A stretch of DNA of 64,000 nucleotides, taken from the NCBI GenBank assembly GCA_009792885.1, contig WMCF01000067.1:729300-793299 (forward strand), in the 5' to 3' direction. This document shows, in pieces, positions 24,561-38,300 of the stretch (its first letter is position 1; every line of letters starts with the position of its first letter). This stretch comes from Eremophila alpestris peregrina. Taxonomy: Eukaryota; Chordata; Aves; Passeriformes; Alaudidae. The notes under the pieces are model-generated. The model saw only the letters and a program-made list of their open reading frames with translations, had not been told where the DNA came from and did no database searches. A program made the translations under genes and the position numbers.

Positions 24561-27500
24561 GTCCACTTTTTTTTTTTTTTTTCTAAGTAGAAGGATTTGA
24601 GCAGATGAAGGGGCCACTGCACCTTCTGCAAGTCAAGACAAAAGCTGAGTTACAACAGAAGTGGCTTTACTTTTGTTGATCTGTTGTTATGGGCTGGGCT
24701 TTGGTTGGCTTGGGTTTTGTTTTGGTTTATTTTTTTCCTTGAGAAATAGCATCTTCGGTACAAGGCACATACTTCAGGAGAGGTCTGTTCCAGGAATTCC
24801 AGTTGCATACTTTCCTTTGTGGAAGTCAGGACTGAGCCTGAGAGGTTGGATACATGCAGCCTGGGCTTTTCCAAGTGAGATCACTGCGAGAGGTACCTCT
24901 TACCACACAGTCACCAATTTGAAAAGAATGAGAGTTAAATGGTATTAAAATATTTGTCTCGATAATGAGTGTTTGTGTGTGGATGAATGCTAAAGGAAAA
25001 AAAATATGTTTGTTGAAGCCCAACTGTTTTGAAAACTTTATGATTTCTCTGTTTAACAAAATTAATGATTTTACTAATGTCAAAAAAGCCCATTTTGGCA
25101 TTTTTGATGTACTGCACATAGTTGAGAAAAGCTTTGCAAAATAAAATATACATATACAATTATATAAAAAGTTAGATGAAGCAATACAAAATAACTAAAT
25201 TATTTTCAGTTTACAGACACTGAAATCAGAGGAACTGTTCTGATCAAAAGAAGGCAATGTTTTCAGAGTTTAATTTTGTAAGAAAGCTTGATCTAAAATA
25301 TTATAAATTCTGGAATGGTTTTGAAATCTCAAAATTTCCCAGTAAAATGACAACTTGTCTCTTTCTCTAGTCCCAGTTTCCTTTGCTGCAATGAAATAAC
25401 TGGAAAAGCTGTGTATGCAAAAAACTTCCTTGTGACAGTAGGACAACCCCGCCTTTGATAAGTGTGTTGAGAAGCAGGAAAATCAGAAGAAAAACCCCAG
25501 ATCAGTGATCCCACTGAGAAATTTATATGAATTTCAAGAAACTGGAATTCTCAGAAGACACTGGAAACAGACTCCAATGGGGAGTAGAACTGGTGAGGGA
25601 ATAATGAATTACTGTTGTTATCATATGAAAAGTTCCCACTCTCTGCAGATCTAGCATGTAACTACTTATAACCTTGTTCAAATCACATCCTGTAATATGC
25701 TGGATAAGTCTCTGTACAGGGCTAGTGCACACAGCTTCCAGCAGCTTGGAGTGCAGGCAGAAAAAATATCTATTTGCTACAAAAAATGGTGCAAGTATGT
25801 CCTCAGAAGGATTCTCCCCCCTTCTTTTTCCCACTGAGGCTATGCTAACCTTGGCAATAAAATTGAGAAGATATGGGGATGAGCAATTTCACATGAGCAT
25901 CCTCTCTTCCCAGCCACTCAAGGAGACAAGTAGCATCTTCTCCATGCTCCTTTCCTCTGATTCCATGACAGTTTCCCTTTCTGCAGTGATGTTTCTGGGA
26001 CCACAGTGTGCTCTTCTGTAATGTGATCTCCCTCTTAAGCTGAGGTGTCTTGCAAAGTGCCAAAGCACAATAAGAAAAATTATTGTTAAGGCTGACACAG
26101 ATGAGAGAAGGGAGAGCTGGGAGAGAGCTCAGGAACACCTGTGAGGTTGTGGGCTCCATCCCCTCACCTGGGGGAACAAAGGCTCAGCATCCAGCACTGC
26201 CTAGCACCAGCAGCCATCAATAAATTGCTCTTCTAAGAAAAGAACAGATGTGACAAAGATTGTTCCAGGGTCTGTAGCAGACCACAGCCAAAGCAGAAGA
26301 GTCTAAATGTGCTGGGCTGGGATGGCAAGGGAAGTCACAACTGGGTTCAATCTAGGAGGAATTATTCTTACACTCAATTCATCAATTTATGGGCAAGCAA
26401 TTCCACAGGCAACGCTGACTTGATTAAACAGAGCCATAATGACAGTGAGTGTAGGGAAGCATCCAGCCAAGTATGCAAACTAGCCTTCTCAGCCTGGAAT
26501 AAAAGCTTCCCAACCAATAATTTCATGCTTTTATCTATACGATCATTAATACAGATACCAAACAATGCCAGCTCAACGTGGTGTCAAAGGCTCTGACAGC
26601 CTCTAATTGATAATAAATAATTCAATTTCTGTCCCAGTCCAAAACTGCTGAATCTTGGGACATGTTCCAAATAAATGATTAAAAAGAACTTTGAATGTAA
26701 TTATATCTAACACAATTGGGGATATTGCCCAGATGAAATTTACAGCAACTATTCAGAGCTACAAAATTTCAATGACACTGACAACTCCTCATGCCCACTA
26801 GAAAATGAAATAGTCTTTACCCAGGCAATGGCACAGAATGCATTTTTTATCAACAGCTTTATGCCAGCAACTCACCCAGGCCAACAGTGCTTCCCACAGC
26901 AATGCAGTCTTCCCCAAAAACACCAGAAAAATTTTGGGAACAGGGTTTTCACACAGCAAAATCTTCATTGTTCTGTACAAACAGAATTAGATCTTCTTTC
27001 TGATACAGCTGAGTCTTCCCCTCTCCCCACACTCCTTACATTACAATTAGAAAAAGTTTCTTAAGAAATTAACACTCTTAGTTCCTGGAAGGAAAGAGGA
27101 CGAGGTGTTTCAGCAAGGGAAGTGACTATGAGCACAGTCCTGAAGGGATGCATGCAGCATCTCAGAGGCACACAGATTGTGTGTAATTCCCAAACTCCAC
27201 AGCCAGAAGGATCTCTGAACACTTACTGAAAACACAGGACACATACTTACAGAAACATCCTTATATAATATTTGACTTCTATTTTCCTCTCATAAGTAGA
27301 AATTCTTGCTGAAATTTTGCTTTCTGAATCTGTAAACAAGGGATGATATTCACTTTGAATTATTTGGATGCAAATTTTTTTGAATGCCGATTTTTAATTT
27401 TCTTAGAAGAAGGGTGTATGTAACTGACCTAAAGAAGCAGTGACTCCTAAAAACTTTGTAGGTTTATCATAGATTATAAATTATATTAAAGTGCACATAT

Positions 27501-30500
27501 ATTTACATGTAAGATACAAAAAGGAGAGTGACTAACAGAATATTTAAATATCAGAAAAAACAAGGGTACTTTCCTTATGCAATCTGAGTTGCACACAGGA
27601 ACTAGACAAAGATCTCACATGTCTTCAGAGCCTTGGTGAGGTGTTGTTATTTTCTAAGATAATGGAACAGTGGAAGCCAAGGACAAAATCCCATGTCAGA
27701 AATCACTCTGGAAGTTGCAGAGAGAACTGGATTGAGCTCTGTGACCCTGTAACATTTTCACTGCCAGGTCACAAGTATGGAGTGTTTGTTCACAAAGCAA
27801 TTTTTAATATTTGTGGTTAAGCCATATATCTATAGGAAATGTGTTCCTAGCACTTTGTTATGCAAAGTTCATTACAAGGGAGTTTGCAGCAGTTCATGCA
27901 GAAATTCCACATGGTCAAGTCCTTTTTGATAGACAAGAAGCCAGTGGCAATAACAGAGGATTCAAATTAATATTCTGATTTCTCATTGCACACCTGCAGG
28001 TTGGAAAGGGCGTGGGATGTTACAACAGCTGTGTGCTTCCCCTGTAGAAAACCAGGCAACACATCCCTGCTGGCAGCTTTTCTGCTGAACAGAAGGGACA
28101 GCACAGGAAGATCTAACATCTCTAATGTTAAAAGAATTTCTCTACTAAAAAGCCCATAAAAACAAAACAAGAAGGAAAAGCATTTCAGAGCTCCAAGAGG
28201 GGCCAGAAATGGGATAAGAGAGAAGCAGAAATACAGATGATGTATTAAAAAGATGTCATCACCTCTTTAATGTGTTTTGTCTTGTCAGCTGTTAACATCC
28301 ATAGCTGCTCCATTTGCAGTGGTACAGAAGATGGGGAAAGGCTGAGCTTGGAGCAGCAGCTGTACTCTGAGGGCTGGGTAACTGGATCCAGCCTTCTCCA
28401 GCAGACACAGGGCGAGTGCTGCTGAGGTGAACTCAGTTTAATAGGCTGCTACTTACAGGCTTAGACCGATTTACAGGTGTTTGCCCTGAAATATGACCAT
28501 CCATGTCACCACTGCTAATCCTCTCCCCTTCTGAAATACTCCCCCTTCAACAGGTAGCTATTTTTGGAGGAGAAAACCCACATACACAGCAAAAAGCAGC
28601 AGTGCTCTCTAAATCTCCTCCCACAGGCAGGGCAGCCTGACTACCACACATGAGACAAGTTGTCTTTGGTGCACAGCACAACAGCAAACCCTCGGCTGCC
28701 TCTGTCATGGCGGGTGTCAGCCACCTGCAAGTGACAGTAATAACAGGGATGTCACAGGGAGAGCTCACACAGACCTCACATCCTCCTCCCTGGCAGCCTG
28801 GTACAAAACCTCCTGCTGGCAATGCAAAGCCTGGGAAGCATAGCTGGCTGCTCCCCCTGTGTCCAGGGGAACAGTGTTTTCTTCTTTCTCTGCTGAACAC
28901 TTCCCTTTTGCCTGCTCTCTCAGGCTTCTGACCTCTTTTCTGCAACTGAGTTTCCACCCAGCCTGCAGCCCAGTTTTGGATCCTGACACACTGCTGGAGA
29001 CACACTCAGAGATTCAATGGCCGGGGCACTGTGATGCTCTGCACCTGGTGAATGAGTTCCTATTCCCTGCTCCAGCACTGTGGTAATGATTTGCAGACAT
29101 CCATGAGGACAGAGTTCACAGTCTAAGTATACTAAACAAAAAATTATCTTGGGATTGAATGTAAATTTACATAAGTAGATAACCTTTTTTTCCTTAAGTA
29201 ATATATCATATAGGTACTGACTGTGTTGCATACATCTGTCTCTTAGCTAAGCTTAGAGACTGCTGGGTACAGTTTCTAGGGATCTACCACTCAGCAAAAT
29301 GCAGCTTCTAGGAGCTCAAGGCCATGCCAAGTCTCACATACTGAGCATAAGATCTGCTATCCTTGCTGCTGTTCTCTGCTCCATACCCACAGAACCTGCA
29401 TGTTAGCTATTTCGAAGCATAGCAACCCTCCCTCTCTGTCACTTTGGAATTTTTATGTGGCAGATATTTTGGTTTTGCAGGGCATGCTGTGGGAGAGGTG
29501 CCCTGCAGGCACCACAGGTGAACAACAACCAAAACTGCTGCCAGAAGGAATAGCCTGGTGTAGGAGACCCCCTTGGCTGTCATGTGGCCCAACACAGATA
29601 CACAAACCTATCCCAGAGCCCAAATAATGCCAATCAGGATCTCAGTCAACTCAGTGTATTCTACAATTTAAAGAATCAGATGCATAGACACAGAAGCCCA
29701 ACTTTTTGCCCTGAAAAAACTGTCTAGGAAAGAAAGCTGCTAGAAATTTTCACAGACTTTCTAAGCAGAAATCAAGCAGGAAGCCAAAATAAGCAAGTCA
29801 GATACAGGGATAAAACTGCATGAAAGTCCACAGTGAATGTGAGTTTCATATCTAAACTAGCAGGGAAAATGAATCTCTGTGCTTCTGTAAAACAGTCACA
29901 TTGGAGCTCCCAGCACTGCAGGAACAGTTCTGGCTGGGATTCCCCACTTCTTTTCAATACTACAGAACACCTCCAGCAAAAGCTGATGGTGACTATAAGT
30001 GATGAGGGTGCAGGGATCCCATTCCTTGCAATAGGGAGCCCTCACATGCTTCACCTCCATCTCTCCTATTCCTGGCCCTGAATGTACCATCATATTTTGA
30101 GGTATCTAAGTGTGTGCCAAGAGACTGACATTGCCTTCAGTTTCTGTGCATGCCACTGCTCTCCAGTTTTCCTTGGGATAGACAACTGCATAGGTGCATT
30201 TCTTTTCAGTTTTCCCAATGGCTTCCTCTTTCCATTCCAATACAGCTTTTTTCAATACATCCTGCTTCTGTTGTTCCTCTGCTATGTAAGCAGTTCTCTG
30301 TCTATTCTTGCTTTTTTTTTTTCCTCTAGCTCTGCACAGCAGCTACTTGCTAGTTACTCAGAATCCAAATAATTTAGGTCAAAAAGCCCAGTGAATCTGA
30401 TGTGGTTTGTTTCACATAAAAAGAGTGAAATTGAAAACCACCTTATTCTTCTCAACTGAAATGCTGCATCCCTATTAATTCAGGTGTATAAATAACACTC

Positions 30501-31321
30501 TCTAATGCTGCATCAAGGGCTCTGCTGTGTGATTAAACCTGCCTCCCTGACCTGTAATTAGAAACTTTGGTTTTGAAAGGCAGTTTGCAGAGAGAAAAGG
30601 AGAAAGAAAGAAAGGAACCAGCTCTCAGACCCAACAATTTTGTTCTTAATAAATTATTCAGAGTTTTTGAAAGTTGAGCTGGATTTCCATCTGCTAGCAT
30701 TAAAGACCCAAAGGGAAGAAGAACTGGAGGATTCTCACAGCAGAACACAACAGTACAGAGCATGGGGCTGGAAACCAAACCCAGCTGAGAAGTTCACTGT
30801 GTCCTCTGCCTGTCCCTGCCCAGTTCAGCTGCTGCCTGTGCACTCCTGGGCTGCCAGCAGGTCTCAGAGTAATGCACAGTGACCCTCCACCAGAGTCCCA
30901 CTGAGCTAGTCATGTGTTTGGGACATAACACTAGAAGAAAAACCCCAAATTTCACGAATGTTTTACAAATGTCAGTGGAATCAGGCAATGAATGCACAAA
31001 ATAGTGATGGTCATGAGTACAGAAACAACAGAGACACCAGACTGCATGGTTGTACACCAGTAATATATAACCTTTTCAAGACAAGTAATTTAAAGATGAA
31101 TTATAAATGATTGAACTGATGTTTTGCTCCAGGGGCAGTCAGTACAGATCATGGTACTATTAGAGATGCTAATCACTGCTAGTTGTAACCTCAAGGTACA
31201 CCTGCTGTTATGAGGTGAACTTCTCACTTGGAAGTGGGGAGATAGTAAATAACTTTTTCTCCTGGAGTCATAGTAAAAAAAATACTATTCCTTCAGCCAA
31301 ATGTTGACTCATTTTAACATT

Positions 31322-31404
31322 AAAAAAAAAAAAAACAAAAAAACCACAAAATAACAACAAACCAAAAACAAAACCAAAAAACCCACTAAACACAACCCAC
31401 AAAT
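31322..31404. repeat. A/C-rich degenerate simple-sequence tract
   Basis: An A14 run is followed by about 70 bp made almost only of A and C (CAAA, AACC and CCAC words). Two similar tracts occur at 33980-34037 and 55665-55746. Confidence 0.8.
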
Positions 31405-33995
31405 AAAATATTCCAATTTTTGCTAAGGATGTCAGTAAGCTTTCCTCTTTCCAGAAACTGGGTTTAAAACAAGCTTTTGAGCCCTGGATAACACAGGTGA
31501 TGAACTGGCCCTGGGATGAGAGGTCTCTGGCCTTGGGTATTTGGCAGCTGTTTCCAGAGCTCTGTTTGACTTCAGATCAGAGAGATTTTGTGATGAATTC
31601 CTCCTCTGGTTACACCTATAATCTTTGTGTTGAGGGTGTGACTGACATCAGTTTCAGTCTTTTATGTTTTCAGGCTCAAGTTTGCAAGGCCTCACACCAG
31701 GGGAATCAAGAGTCTGATAATTTTCTGCGTAACTGTTTTTTTCTAGGAACTTTACCAGGCTGATCCAAAGTTTCAGGGCAGCCTTATGAATTGAGACATC
31801 AGGTTTAAGGAGACTTAAGTGAGAGAGGGAAAACTTGAGTTTCACTTCTCAAAGACCCTTTGGTCAAGATACCAGACCTCACTGAATTCTCCAGTACTTT
31901 ATATCTTCTACTCTTGTTTTTTTACATGGACTTTAACAAAAAGAACAGGCTAAATCTACCAAAATAATAAATTGTCACTGGTGGAAATGTCTTCATTCCA
32001 GTTTGCCTAAGTTTGTAAATGCATAAGGTACAGAACCACTGGGGACCATGGACTTGGTACCCAATGGGTGTGGATCAATGAAACAAAAGAGTCCTTCAAA
32101 TTCAATAACAACAAGTTTAAGTAATCTTTTGTGTTTGCAGTGTGGTAGAGTCCAAGTTTATCACAGAGCTGCCAGAACATAAATCTGATACAAACTACTT
32201 TGGATTAGATAGCACAGCAGAAAGAGCTTTACTAGGGTACTGTGACAAGTTTTATGAACTTTTTAAAGAAACAGGACTTAGAAATACTAGTACTGTTGTT
32301 AAGTTATTGTCTTGAGGATTTGAATACTCAGCACTAAGAAGGGAAGAGGAAAAAAGCTAACAAATTCAGAAAAAAAGAGCAGTATTTGAAACTCATATTA
32401 AGACACATTTCTTTTTCAACTGGAATTTTATGTCAGTTGTACTTAAAGCTGAGTCCTGTGAATTCAGCATGCTCTGCCTTCCTTGGATACAACAGAGGTC
32501 TCCTCCCTCGTTTTTACAAATCCTCAGTGAGTGTCACTCCTCTATGCTTGCCTTTGAGGGTCTCTCTCTTCTTTGAACATTGGTATGCAAGTACATAAGC
32601 CAAAAGAGGTAAAAAGCACTAGGAATACATCAACTTCCAGGGACTGCCTGTCTCTGCATGGTACCTGCAGGCACAGGGAGCCCCTGAGAGGTAGCACCTC
32701 TGAGCAGCACAGAGGGGAGCAGCCAGACAGCAGCTCCAGCTCTCTGCAGGGAACACGCTCAGGGTGAGTGCCTTGTGTGGCTCTCCTTGGAGCTCTGTCC
32801 AGCCCTGCACTCCACACTGGCCTGCCTGAGTTACTGACCAGTTTCTCTGGTTTCTAGCACGTCAGACATGGCCAGAACCAGTCCACATGGCTTGAAACCT
32901 CCTTTCCCATCTGCTGCCATGGCCCCCCTCACTCTCCACAGCCCTCAGCAGAGTTGCTCAGGGTGAGGTGGCTGCCTGCCCTCTATTTCTCATTTCGTGT
33001 GGGCTGTTCACTATCTACAGCCATTCCTTTGAAGATTTTGCTCTCCCATACAGGGATTTATTCCATAAACCTCACACCCCCCTGCACAAATGCCTCATAT
33101 GCCACCTTCCCAAGCTTCTCAGCTCCCCTGGCAATGTCTGGGGCACGTGCATGCCCTCAAGCAGGCTGTGTATGTGTTGCTGTGATCACAGCATTTTCCT
33201 CTTCAGGAATTCCTTATTCTCTCTTACAATAGCATTTTAATGCCCCATCTACCTCCATTCCCTGAGTAAATGGGTTCTCTAAATGTCACCGTCAGGGTTC
33301 CTGTGCATGCTTACACTACTGCCCTAGCAGGACACCCTCAACTCCCTCACATCAAGGCTCCTTTTTCCTTTTAACTTCGGATCTCGATTCTCCTCCAATT
33401 CTGCAGAGGAGGCTACAAGCCCTGTATTTATCTGGTGACAGATCTTTCTGTGTGCTCACATAACTTTTCTAGAGCAACAGACAGAGATGAGATAACGGTA
33501 TTGGTATGCAAGAGCTATCACCTAGTTGCTTCACACCTTCAAGTGCAGTGGTATCTAAACCACAGCTGTTTCACAATTCCTTCTTTTTGATTTCCTAGTA
33601 TTTCCACAAATTAGTGGTGTTCTCTCTCCCAGTAATAATAGAAAGTCGCTGAATTTTTTTGTAGTTGATCAGATGAAGCATTTAGATGTCATCCTATACC
33701 ATGAAGTCAGAAAGAAACAATGACCTGATGAGCACACAGCCTCACAAGTTTAGCCTTAGACATAATGAAAATCAAAGGGAAACTTTCATCATTCAAACAT
33801 TCAGCTGAATCACAGTAGACTAATGTTCAGTTGGTCTTGAGTAAAAGAGGGTTTTTGTGAGCTTTTCTTGGTGACATCCCAAGTGATTTCCAAATCTCAG
33901 AATAAAATGAAAGATGGATCCGATGGTTTGTATCATTCCCAACCTCCAGGCTGAAATATGATACTACACTGAAAAATAACCCTCAAAAAAACCCC

Positions 33996-34037
33996 AAACC
34001 AACCAACCAACCAACCAACCAACCAAAAAAAAAAAAA
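33996..34037. repeat. (AACC)n microsatellite followed by A13
   Basis: About seven AACC units run to 34024, then a 13-nt A run. It lies in the gene desert with no gene nearby and is a possible polymorphic marker. Confidence 0.9.
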
Positions 34038-35119
34038 TTTGCTCAGCATCCATTAAACTCCAGTGACTCTGAAGAACACCTTCCTTGTTCCTCAGTACAA
34101 ATGTTTTTCTAGCTTTCAGAATGCAGAGACGGTTCTAAAAACCAAGCTGGGTTTCTGAGCATCAACAGAGGTGCCATTTCTAAACTGCAGCTTTGAAAAT
34201 ATGATTAAAGCCTGAAGCACAATGCTGTGCTCCATGGCACATATCTGACCCACACGCTGCCTTTTCAACTCTGCTTTTTCTAAATCATGTACATTATGAG
34301 TGAATAGGAAGAAAACGTGTAAACAAGAACAGAAAAGGTCATTGCGAGTTCATTAATTCTGATCACTTAATAAGCTGTAAATTGAAGTGCATGAATTCCA
34401 TTCTCTTGAACACCAGGATAAATTTGAAGAATCTCTATTGACTTAATTTACACTGATATGCATTAGAATAGTTTCTGGCACATTCAGAATCAAAATAATT
34501 ATTACAGCAACATTCAGGACCAGAAGGCATCCAGTTCCCATTTAGTAACTAAATGAGGGACTTATAAAAGTAAAGAATTCACCAAGTTAAAAAAAATAAA
34601 ATTTAAAGGTGGTGCAGAGGCACGACCATGTGGGTTGTGAAATTTAGGGCTGCAGGACTGGCCCTAAGAAGCAGAGGGACACTTTGTACCTAACTAATGA
34701 GAACACTGTGCTGTGCAAAAGAGCTACCACTGTCCTCTGAGCTCGCTTCTCACAGAAGACAAAGGTGAACTGTACACAAGGAGGCAGAACTGTTTGAATA
34801 ACTTTGTCAAGCCAATAATCAGAGTGGTACTGATACATTTCAGAGCTTTTGGCTTGCAGGTCCCCTCAGAGGTCATGAGGACTCCAGGAGGATATCTTCC
34901 TATGCTAAGACAAACATTGTTTTGGAATTCTTTACTCCGTGGTTAGGATGCTGTCCAAGAAATCTTACACTAGTTTTCTTGGAAAATAAAGCACTTGGCC
35001 ACTTCTAGGGACTAAAAGGCATCCTCAGTACCTTCCGGAATACCTTAAGTATCTAAAATAATGACAGATAAAAGCATCATAGTGGGAGAAACAAGCTGAG
35101 AAAAGTCTAAAAAAATTCT

Positions 35120-35360
35120 AAAATAAATCACTGGGGCTGCTCGGTTGAAACACCACGAAGTTTCCTGTGTCTTCTGCTGCTGGTGGTGTCTGCAAGAAAG
35201 TCCCAAGAAGGCAGATCTAAAGCGATGCCCTTGAAACGTGTCTGTGACTGCCTGGGAATGATCCAGCGACGTGTCCAGCGAGCTCCTCCTGCCGGCTGCT
35301 CTCCCGGCATCCGGGCCCGTGCCGATAGACCTGAATTTCGCTTTGGCTTCTCAGGTAGGG
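35120..35360 (+). promoter_or_regulatory. CpG-enriched block ending in a splice-donor-like site
   Basis: Several CpGs cluster here (about 35140-35340) in an otherwise CpG-poor region. On the plus strand a frame from an ATG at 35226 stays open and runs into CTTCTCAG|GTAGGG at about 35348-35361, a plausible donor. It could be an exon of an unrecognised noncoding or coding transcript, or an enhancer. I recognise no protein family in the encoded Arg-rich peptide, and there is no upstream acceptor I would trust. Confidence 0.2.
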
Positions 35361-38300
35361 GGGCAAAGCTAATGCCACATCCTCCTCACTGTCACAGCGA
35401 TAATGTCTCTCATATCACTGCCCACCCCCTCCAGGAGTCTCAGACACACGGAGGTGCTGTGGTCCGTGCCAGGAGCTGGGCACAGCAGCAGCTGCAGAGG
35501 AGCCTGGGGAGCCTGAGGAGCAAAGGTGAGCAGGGCTGGCAGTGAGGACAGCAGGGACCTCAGGTAAGGGGCACACAGACACAGTGACCAAGCAAGAAGA
35601 GCAGAGCAGCTCTGGTGACAGTGACCACATATTGCCAGGAGATCAGTGAGACCACAAGGATGTGCCAGGTCTGAAGCCAAGCCAGGTAGTCAAGTCAGGA
35701 TCAGCCACAGCCACGTTCACAGTCAGGCACAAACACCCTTACAGCCCACCTCAAATGAGGGCTGAGGACAAGGGCAGCTCTGTGCTGTGGCTCCCAGTGG
35801 AATTGGGGAGGCCCCAGCTGGCTTCTCCCAGCTCTTTGGCAGACAGCTCTTCTCACAGCACTCTGATCCCAGATTACATTCCACTGTATCATGACAGACC
35901 TGGAACACAGGCAGCCAAACCTGTAGGACAGGGGTAGGAGGCTGCAGAATCAACTGGTGCACTCAGAGCCCTGTTAACACACTGCCCAGCACAGCCAGGG
36001 GAGAACACAAAAATTATTCCAAGTGCTGACAAAGGAACCTGGGTACAAATGTGCCACAGAGGTTAGCAGTGTGCAAGACTGACAATCTGTATTTCAGCTG
36101 TTTCAGGGTCTGGTAAGGAACTACCTTTGCAGGGCACTGTACTCTGTTGGGAAACCCTCCTTTCTTGGCCAAAATAAAGAAAACTGCCACTGAGATGTAA
36201 TGACAAATCCTTTCCACATTTTTAGCTTATAACTTAAATCAGAAAAAATGCAAATGTAAACTAATCCTGGCTTCCCAATTAAAAAGCCCCCCACACCATA
36301 TATTCCTGTGTGACATTTCAGTTGCTCAGCTCTTTGGTGAAGCTATGTCCCAAAAGAAGAATACTGACAAGACATACTGGTACCCATTTCCTACCTCCTC
36401 ACAGGTGACATCTGCCATGGCCCTGCACTGGCAGCTCTTGTCTGCATCAGCCCAAACTCCCAAACCTGCCTGCATGGAGAGGTAAAACTTCCCAAGGCCA
36501 CAAAACCCAAGTGTCAAATAACAACTGTCTTCAAAAAGGGAACTTGTTGAATCAAGAAGGAAAGATTAACCCTTTGGAAAAGGATATCTGTGATTATCTT
36601 ATTGAGTTACACCAGGAAAAATCAAAGACAGAGAGGGGAAGGGAAAAAACGTGAGGTGAACATCCCAAAAGTGTTCCCAGCTGCACTGACACTGATACAC
36701 TGCTCTGATAAAGCCAGTCTGCCCAAAGTTTATGTGGATACAGCAGAGAGCAATGGACTACTGAAAAAAATAACATATTTTATCAATATTGATTTAAAAC
36801 CCCTCCAAATTATGTAAAATATTTTGGAAAAAAGCCACATTTATGAAGAGGAACTCATAATTTTGGTGAGGTGGCCAGGGATATATTGTGTCTCCTTCCA
36901 TACAGAGCACTGAAAGTACACAGGACTCTTACTAAATGTGGCTCCTCTGCCAAGTAATTGTATTCTTGTACTTTATATTTCCAGTGTGAAAACTCTAATG
37001 AAACATTTTAAACCAAAGCCGTTTCCTTGGAGCTGCCTTTGACCTTCTTTTCCTTCTCTCTCAGCCAAATCTCCCTGCCAGGATGAATTCAGACCTAATG
37101 TCTGCTCCTCCCACCAGGCTTTTGGATATGTGACAATATCCTAGTCACTGGGAGCTGTGCCTGCTGGTGTCCATTGTCTTGTGTCCAGTTTGGGAGAGGG
37201 CTTTTAAGGAAAAGCCCAGAATTAAATTTATGAAGAGTCCCATGATTTACAGGAATGACCAACCCTGTAGCTACTTTCTGCACACATCTACCAAAAACTT
37301 GTGAGTCCTTACTAACTAACTCACAAGGCTCCAGCATAGGAATGGTTCAGGGTCCAAGAAAAAGCTTTTGAAAGTTTAAAAAGCAAAAACAAAAAAACAG
37401 TCTTGAAATGAGGGTCCAATCTAAAAATACTACAAGCCTGTGCATCAGCTAGAGGTGTGGTAATGGGGCTGCCTACCAAGCTGCAGTGCAGAGCCTGTTA
37501 CATTCCCAACAGGCACCAAAAGGGGTTACACAGAGCCCAGACAGAGCTGCTGGCTGTGCTCTGTAGAATGCTCTGTCCCAGCAGTTTGGTGACAGCACAG
37601 CACAGACTGCAGCCAAGGCACTGCATCATGGCACTGAGGTCCCAGTGCAGGGACAGGACACAGTGAAGGGTCCCAGAAAGGTGCTGTCAGCATGGAAGTA
37701 CCAGGTGCATGGCCCAGGTGAAAGAGGAGTGGGTCTGTGGGACAGGGGACACAGACCAGCAGCCAGGTGTAGCAAAGTGCAGCTGATGCAAGGCCCTGGA
37801 TAATCCACCAATGCTGCTGATGGTATGGTTGGACACTGCCAGAAGGAAATCACATTATATGCCTTATTTACAATTAGTCCAAGTCTGTAGAAACATTATA
37901 CGCATCATCTGTGTCTCACTTTGTGTGCTGTCATCTATACTGCCTGCCCTATATAGTTTTGGTACGTGAACAAATGCATACTTTGGGAGAAAGTAAAACT
38001 GCTTTCTCTTAAATCTCCTGTAATCACACCACAAACCAAAAAACCTTTGCAGATATCTATCCAATTCCCACATTGAATCAGTACATTGCTTGACAAATGT
38101 TTTCATTTAAAGACCAAGTACTTGCTAGGAATTCACAACTAGGCTTGAGCCCTTTGTCTAAAAACTCTTAACTTTTCTTCTTCAGCCCCCTGTCCCCCCT
38201 TCCATCAGTGTTCTGCAATTTGCCAGCCTCCTTTATGTCTCAGTTATGTCTGCACAATATGAGGCAGGCAGACCCATGTGCCCACAAACAGAAAAGCTCC

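Larger units (their letters stand above)
24561..35119. other. Gene desert, part 3: no gene seen
   Basis: There is no recognisable exon on either strand. Content is mostly AT-rich sequence (very AT-rich at about 25130-25310 and 27440-27560), a T16 run at 24567-24582 at its left edge, A/C-rich tracts at 31322-31404 and 33980-34037, and no CR1. Open frames are short and lack domain signatures. Confidence 0.6.

Noticed and set aside
28547..29005. 152-codon Cys-rich minus-strand frame
   Set aside because: No signal peptide, no repeated cysteine spacing and no splice context; it is likely random.
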